Shown here: positions 55,481-64,000 of the stretch, piece by piece
Layout: every line of letters starts with the position of its first letter
How positions within the stretch are numbered: the stretch's first letter is position 1
Source of the DNA: Tetracentron sinense
Taxonomy: Eukaryota; Streptophyta; Magnoliopsida; Trochodendrales; Trochodendraceae
DNA length: 64,000 nucleotides
Direction: 5' to 3'
Assembly: GCA_015143295.1 (NCBI GenBank)
Contig: CM026551.1
Coordinates: forward strand, 47,790,034 to 47,854,033
The notes under the pieces: generated by a model
Seen by the model: the letters and a program-made list of their open reading frames with translations, nothing else
Databases searched by the model: none
Told to the model about the DNA's origin: nothing
Position numbers and translations under genes: made by a program

Positions 55481-55997
55481 TTTTCCATGATGGCTCTCAC
55501 TCTGATGGCATTTAGCTATTTTTTCTATTTTTTTAGACTCTCACTTTGTTCTAAATAGCCCTTTCCGTGATTCAAACCTGAAATATGGAGGCCTCCTCTA
55601 GTATCAAATGATACAAACCTAATCAATATGTCAAAAGCCAGGACCGATAGAACGCGCCAAATCAAGTCCCATTTAGGACCATAACACCGAGGTTCTACTT
55701 CTAGTCCCATCCAAGGACAATGGTTTCTAAAGTGGAAGATTGAAAACGATGTGGTTTTTACAAGCGCTCATCATCTCTGACTAGGGGCTAATGGGTCCAC
55801 CCACTAACCTTAGGATAATGGTTTCTAACATGCTTGCAAAGGGTTGGTGGACCCATTTGTATGATTTAGATTTGTTCTGATTGGGCTAATTCTTGACTTG
55901 CAGCAAGCGCCATGGAAAAGCAGAGGTGATTTGACGCCTCTAAATTTGAATGTGAGACTGCTTTTCTAACGGTCACTTTATGGGCATAATAGAAATA
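55481..55997. other. Intergenic DNA
   Basis: Contains the second copy (about 55610-55690) of the repeat at 49125-49205. No gene is seen. Confidence 0.4.
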
Positions 55998-56262
55998 CCA
56001 ACGGTCACATCTGGGTTTTTCTTCTTTTTCTTTGACAATTTTTTTTTAAAAAAATTCGGAGTAACAAAACCATGCGAAGACACACACTCACACCCACTCT
56101 TATACACACCACACACACTACCGACCCGTAACTCATATAAGTTTCACACAAACACTCCTCAAAACGGGTACCAACGGATTGAGGCGTGATGGAACTTATA
56201 AGGGAGTATGGGCTCAAAACACCAACGGTCACATATGGGTTTTTCTTCTTTTTCTTTGACAA
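55998..56262. repeat. 41-bp direct repeat flanking a 183-bp insert
   Basis: 'ccaacggtcacat.tgggtttttcttctttttctttgacaa' (two pieces under 20 bases around one mismatch) occurs at 55998-56038 and 56222-56262. The insert begins with a T/A run and has CA-rich sequence. It may be a retroposon with an unusually long target duplication, or a simple tandem duplication followed by divergence. Confidence 0.7.
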
Positions 56263-56470
56263 ATTACTAAACTAAAAAGCACCCTGAATTCCTCTCATAA
56301 AATATTCCTAAAAGAGAATATAAGGACAACATTACTTTCAAAAATCTACAAATCTACTTAACAGTCAACACAAACATTTACTTGAAAAGAACTCCATTTG
56401 AATAGTCTCCCTTGTTCTAACTCTATAAATCCTCTAATAAATTGCACTGCAAAGGCTTTGATCTTGAAGT

Positions 56471-56608
56471 CCTAGCCAGTGGTAGTGTGTCCCCTCATTA
56501 CTCAATAGGAGGGAGGTTCTGAGCTCGAATTCCCAGGTGGGCGTTGTGATTTCCCCGCACTTTACTAGAGCATATACTGACCCTAAACTCTGCAAAAAAA
56601 AAAAAAAA
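56471..56608 (+). mobile_element. tRNA-derived SINE (family S1), copy 2
   Basis: A-box-like tagccagtggtagtgtg, B-box-like gagctcgaattcc, body 'ggtgggcgttgtga', end 'catatactgaccctaaac' and a 15-A tail at 56594-56608. This is the plus-strand counterpart of 35859-35999. No clear target duplication. Confidence 0.75.
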
Positions 56609-56609
56609 T

Positions 56610-58783
56610 CCCGAGGAACATCATATTGAAATCACAAACCTCAGTACCATAATATTCACATTCATCTTCTGATATATCCACATGCTTCATCTTCCCCTTC
56701 AGTTCCTTGTGTAAACCCTACTGAATAAATCTGTATCAAACTTTGACCCAGTAAAAACTATATATTTTTTCCTATCAAATTTCTATACGCTCCTCTTTTT
56801 TTTTTTTTTTTTTATCTATCTTTTCTCAAGGTTCCGTTCTTGTGATGAGACTTACAAAGACACTTTACAAGTCTCGTCATTTGACAATATTTATGTTCGC
56901 CCAAGAAATCCTGAATAAAATTACAGAAATTTGAATTCCTACCATTACAAGTCTTCTAGTTCCGTCATTTTATTGAGACTAAAAGTTCTGCCATTTTTAG
57001 TGATACTTGAAATTCCTCTTTTTGTGGCTTTTGAAGTCTTGTGAAAATTGAAATCCGAGATATGAGAAGCACATGAAGTTTGATAATTTTTAGGGAATAT
57101 AAATTGTCACCTCCATTTCCCACGAAAAGAACACCTAAAAGAACATTTTGGAAATGCGACATCTGAATGGTGTTTAAAACACACTGAGATCAATCTAATC
57201 TACTGGTAGTTAGAATTTTTTCTAATGCATTTTTTTAATTTAAAAAAGTAAAAATAGATGAGCTAGTAAGTTAGTTATGTAAGGTGTTGGAAGTTTCTTT
57301 CTAACCCAAACACATTTTTCTATCTATTATAAGAAGAAAATCTTACTCAAGCTAATATTTCTTACTCAAGAGTTAAATTCGTATCATCTCAATTCATTTC
57401 CAATAGTAAACCAACAGTTATTTTTCATACTTGGTTTATTCGTCTGTCTTGGTTTATTTTTTAGAATTCATTCTAGAAAAAAAGAAATTTGTCCGACAAA
57501 TATTGCTAGTCCTTTCTATCACCTTCTTTGTTTGATTTTCTTAATTACAATCTAATAATGAAGAAAATCAGTGTTTTTCTTTTATTTTTGATAACCGTTC
57601 TCTATTATGCCTTTTTTTAGCTCCCGAACAGTAGAAGCCCGTACATTCAGCTTCCTGTTATATAATATTCAGATGACATTTGCAATATTTTGACGAGAAT
57701 GAGGCTGCTCTATTTGATTTTCCATTCAGTAGAAGGCTTTAGGTATGTTCTACTCATAGTCAGAGTTGGAGTTCGAGAATTATTTAGCTAAGGAATATTT
57801 CAGAAAAATATTGGTGCACTTTTAGATTTATTTATAAAGAGACCTGCAGAATATGAAAAAACAAAAAATAAAATTACTAATGATGCAAATTATAAACAAA
57901 TGGATATTTTCAAAAATTTGAAAATAATTCGCATTTAATTTACAAAAATCTTGACGATTTTTTGAGGAAAAAATCACGAATATTTTGTGAATTAATCATT
58001 CAACAAAAGTCACAAATTATTTAGGATTTTTTGAAAAATTTAGAAAGCTTTGTTACTGTTGTTCTACTTTTTGTGGAAAGAAATGAGAATCTGAATCTCA
58101 ACGAAATTGCATTAATAATGACATTTGAAGTTGTTTGATATCTAACAGCAATCTATGTCAGACAAGCCCATATTTGCTTATCAGTAGATTGAACAAAAAA
58201 TAAAACGGTATACGGCTATCTTCTAACACAGAAACAAAATTTCCCTTCCTTGTGCCTGAGTACATCCTTTCAGACTCTCGAAGGCAAACTCTAGGTCTTT
58301 TTTTCGGTTCAACAAATCCATCCTCCCACTTTCAATAAATGACCGTTATTGGGTGAAGCTTCCGTGCAGGGGCTCTAAATCTTCTTTATAAATGTTGGAA
58401 ACACTAGCTTCTTAGACGCCAGATTATCAAGCAACACTTCCGACTCCACTTATATAACTGGAACTGATTTTTCCGGACTCCAGCAAAAGATCTTTCATAA
58501 CCGTCTTTGGGTCTTAATCTGTCAGGCCTGTGTAGAAAACTGAATCAGATACAGGATGAGTAGATGAAAGAATGAGTTTAATAATCCTTAAAATGACAAT
58601 AATGCCAAAGCCCGGGGGCTGTGATAATATCATACAACATAGAAATCCAAGCAACTGCTTTGATCATTCATGATGCAATTCATGTTCGACCATAACAGTG
58701 TAGCCGTTGGCTTGGATGCTTGTATCAATGCAAGCTGTCATTAACCTTCTTGAAATTCCAGATATAAAAAAATTTTATTCTCT
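56610..58783. other. 3' flank of the RWA gene and intergenic DNA
   Basis: AT-rich with a T tract of 19 at about 56795-56813. The segment nearest the gene (58240-58783) probably holds its 3'UTR. No other gene is recognised. Confidence 0.45.
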
Positions 58784-61648
<2,865 letters not shown>

Positions 61649-64000
61649 CTGTCCAAGGAAAACCAAAGGTTGCATTCTAAGTAAATAAGAAAAATCAACA
61701 GAAAATTTGAACATAGTGACTAATCATAAAATAAATAAAAGATCCAAACATAGCACAACAGCGCCCCCAACCCACACACAAACAACAAAAGACAAGCATA
61801 TTTTATTTCATCTAGAGCTGTTAATCTACCAAAAAGGACAAACCAATAGATTGAAAGAAATGGTCCATTTAGGAACATAAAAGTCACAGTGTCACGCAGA
61901 CAACTGCCTTAAACTGCTGCAGATAGTTCCAATAAAGCATGAGAAAAAATGCACTCTGTTGTAGTATTACTGTTGCTCATACTGTTTTTTAATTTTTTAT
62001 TGGTTAGTCATACTGGTTATGACCCATGTGTTGAAAAAAATTAGGCAACGACATCAACGATACCAACCAAACAAAAAATTAACATTGTAGAAAATTATGA
62101 TAAACCTTGAGAAAGTTAACCCAACAATTATGCATTTACCATGTATTTCACTTATTGAGATTTGAGATGCATAACGATTTTGATCAATTATGCATTTAAC
62201 ATGTATTTCACTTGTTGAGATGCATAACAATTTTGCATCAAAAAGATTAAGAAACCATATCAAAATGAAGTCTTACAATGACAGTGAGCATGTCACAATC
62301 ATTCAAAATAGTGAAGCTAATTAATTAAATCACACTAAGTACTAAAATACTCTTCCAATATCATCTTTAGCAGCATCAATAAAGTCAAGTCATATTTAAC
62401 ATCATAAAAATGAAGAGGCCCCATCATTTGTCTGTGATAGACCTGTTATTCATCAATATTATAGATTTCGTAAAAAAAAAAAAAGGAAGTTAAATATGTT
62501 CCCTGTTGCAACTTGCAACTAATAGACTAATAATAGGGCCTCTAAGCCATACAGCAATACAAGTAACAACACCATGTTAAATGAAGACATTCACCATTCC
62601 ACAGATCTCAAAAGGATTGAAGTTCAAGACTGATAAGAAACCTAACCAAAAAGCAGACTGTGAGTTTTGAAACACCAAGTCTGGCACTTATTTCAACATT
62701 TTCTATATTGCTCTCGTTGAATTGGATTAGTAAAGGGAGAATTTGCTATGGTGCAAATATAATATATGATGTAAGACCACATGAAGGAGAGGATTCCTTT
62801 GGTGGATTATGGAAGATATGATTTCCCAACAAATCTTGATTCAAGCAACAAAAATCCCTACAAAGTATTGTCCCCCCAGTAATATTATTTGTGGTTCCAT
62901 GGGTCTAATACCAGTGAAACAAAATTTCAAGTAATCCCTGGCATTCATGAAAGTAGAAAACATAAAAACGTATAAGAACATATAGTGTGTTTATGCCTGG
63001 TCCACTGGAGAGAAATCTGCTAGGTTTTCTATTTTGGAAGCCCCATAGTAATATTATTTGTGGTACCAGGGGTCCAACACAAGTGAAACAAAATTTCAGG
63101 AAATCCCAGACATTCATAAAACTAGAAACATGATAAGAACATATTTTGTGTTTATGCCTAGTTCTAACTTATAGGGAGAGAAGTTCTGTTAGGTTTCTAT
63201 TTTGGAAGCTTTCGAAAGGTTGAGCCTAGCTTCTGAAGTGACATACTGACTTCTGCAGATATAATCTATCTTCTTCTCTTTTAAGTTCTTCATTCTGCAT
63301 ATACTTAGTTTGTCGTTATTATGTAGTTGATGATTTTCCCAAGCTCGAATCTCTATCGTTAGTTTTAATTTTATCCTATGACTATTCCATATACTTATGT
63401 ACAAGCAGATTATTGATCTCCATCCTATATGATTTTCTTTTTTCCATTTGTTATCCATTAGTTTGACTTCCATATAATTGTGTACACATAGATTATTTGT
63501 CTCAATCCTATGAGACTTTCTTTTAGGTGCCATTTGGCATCAATTCTGGTAATTCTCTGATTCTAGAAATGAATCAATTCCCAGAATCCCGGATTCAAAT
63601 CGATTCTGTTTTATCAATACTGGTACCTTGACAAAGGCTTTTTCTCATCCCACGAGAAAGAACAGGTTATCCTAGATATAGTGACAATCACCAAAGCATT
63701 ATCAAGAGAGGTAAGATCGTAGTAAGGATGGAGGACGAAACATGATGAAAAAACTGTCAAAGCTCAACATAAGAAAGTTTTCGCCTGTTCAAGGACAACA
63801 AGTGTTTCACTAGGATTCATGGTGTCAAAAATCGACTCAATTATGCCGAAGTCGACCGAATTGAGTCGACTTCCGTGGTGGCCGAAGCGAAATGCACTTG
63901 TATTTTAAAAATACTAGACTTCGTGGTAAACTTCGACTAAAACAGGAAAAAAAGTGTTGAGAAAATACAGAACTTCGGTGGAAATTAACCCAAGTGTACA
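61649..64000 (-). other. Upstream intron or flank of the RWA gene
   Basis: If the gene is intact, this is a long intron, because the N-terminal exons (including the luminal loop before KYNRDLF) are not seen. It contains a tandem duplication (62882-63210) and only short ORFs. The last 200 bp have 'gtcgac' inverted motifs. Confidence 0.5.
62882..63210. repeat. Tandem duplication of about 165 bp
   Basis: Two copies start agtaatattatttgtggt (62880 and 63047) and run through 'gtgaaacaaaatttca', 'gacattcat', 'gtgtttatgcct' and 'tattttggaagc'. Copies differ by some substitutions and indels, so the event is not recent. Confidence 0.7.

Noticed and set aside
63189..63533. 114-codon minus-strand ORF as the RWA N-terminus
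   Set aside because: Its Lys/Ile/Asn-rich sequence with internal repetition does not resemble the hydrophobic RWA N-terminal region.

Overview
The window is nuclear DNA of a flowering plant, probably a eudicot. It is AT-rich and intron-rich, it carries three plant-type host genes, and most of its length is transposon-derived. The species cannot be read from the sequence.

Host genes. (1) A purine permease (PUP) lies on the minus strand at 10918-12596. Two decayed PUP fragments (about 1165-1420 and 14790-15055) sit inside a large direct duplication (1-3994 and 12678-16680). This implies a tandem PUP cluster that continues off the left edge. (2) A complete seven-coding-exon receptor-like kinase of the At1g01540/At2g42960/At5g18500 group lies on the plus strand at 43212-45657, with a TATA box, a pyrimidine-rich leader and a 5'UTR intron. 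(3) The last ten coding exons of a REDUCED WALL ACETYLATION (RWA, Cas1p-like) gene lie on the minus strand at 58784-61648. Its N-terminal exons are beyond the right edge or too small to see.

Mobile DNA. A 5'-truncated LINE occupies 4490-9974 with a 12-bp target duplication and three in-frame stops in ORF2. A 981-bp solo LTR (13209-14189) sits in one copy of the host duplication, and the other copy keeps the empty site. A Helitron-type element (17049-18187) was then hit at its 5' terminus by a very young 11.7-kb Ty3/gypsy Tat-like element (18191-29896) with 897-bp LTRs that differ at 2 sites. This element carries gag-pro-pol with a second RNase H on the minus strand. On the plus strand it carries an intact, spliced, TATA-driven antisense gene predicted to encode 752 aa. 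A deleted relative (49325-55480) has lost pol but keeps LTRs, a broken gag and a decayed copy of the same antisense gene, with a TATA-like motif at nearly the same distance. The intergenic DNA also holds tRNA-derived SINEs, several foldback MITEs, a Tourist-like element with a TAA target duplication, and tandem repeats.

The three host genes show no functional link to each other. The most interesting system is the antisense gene inside the Tat-like retrotransposons. Extra ORFs, including antisense ones, are known from this lineage, but the conserved promoter position, the predicted introns and the intact state next to a broken pol deserve follow-up.
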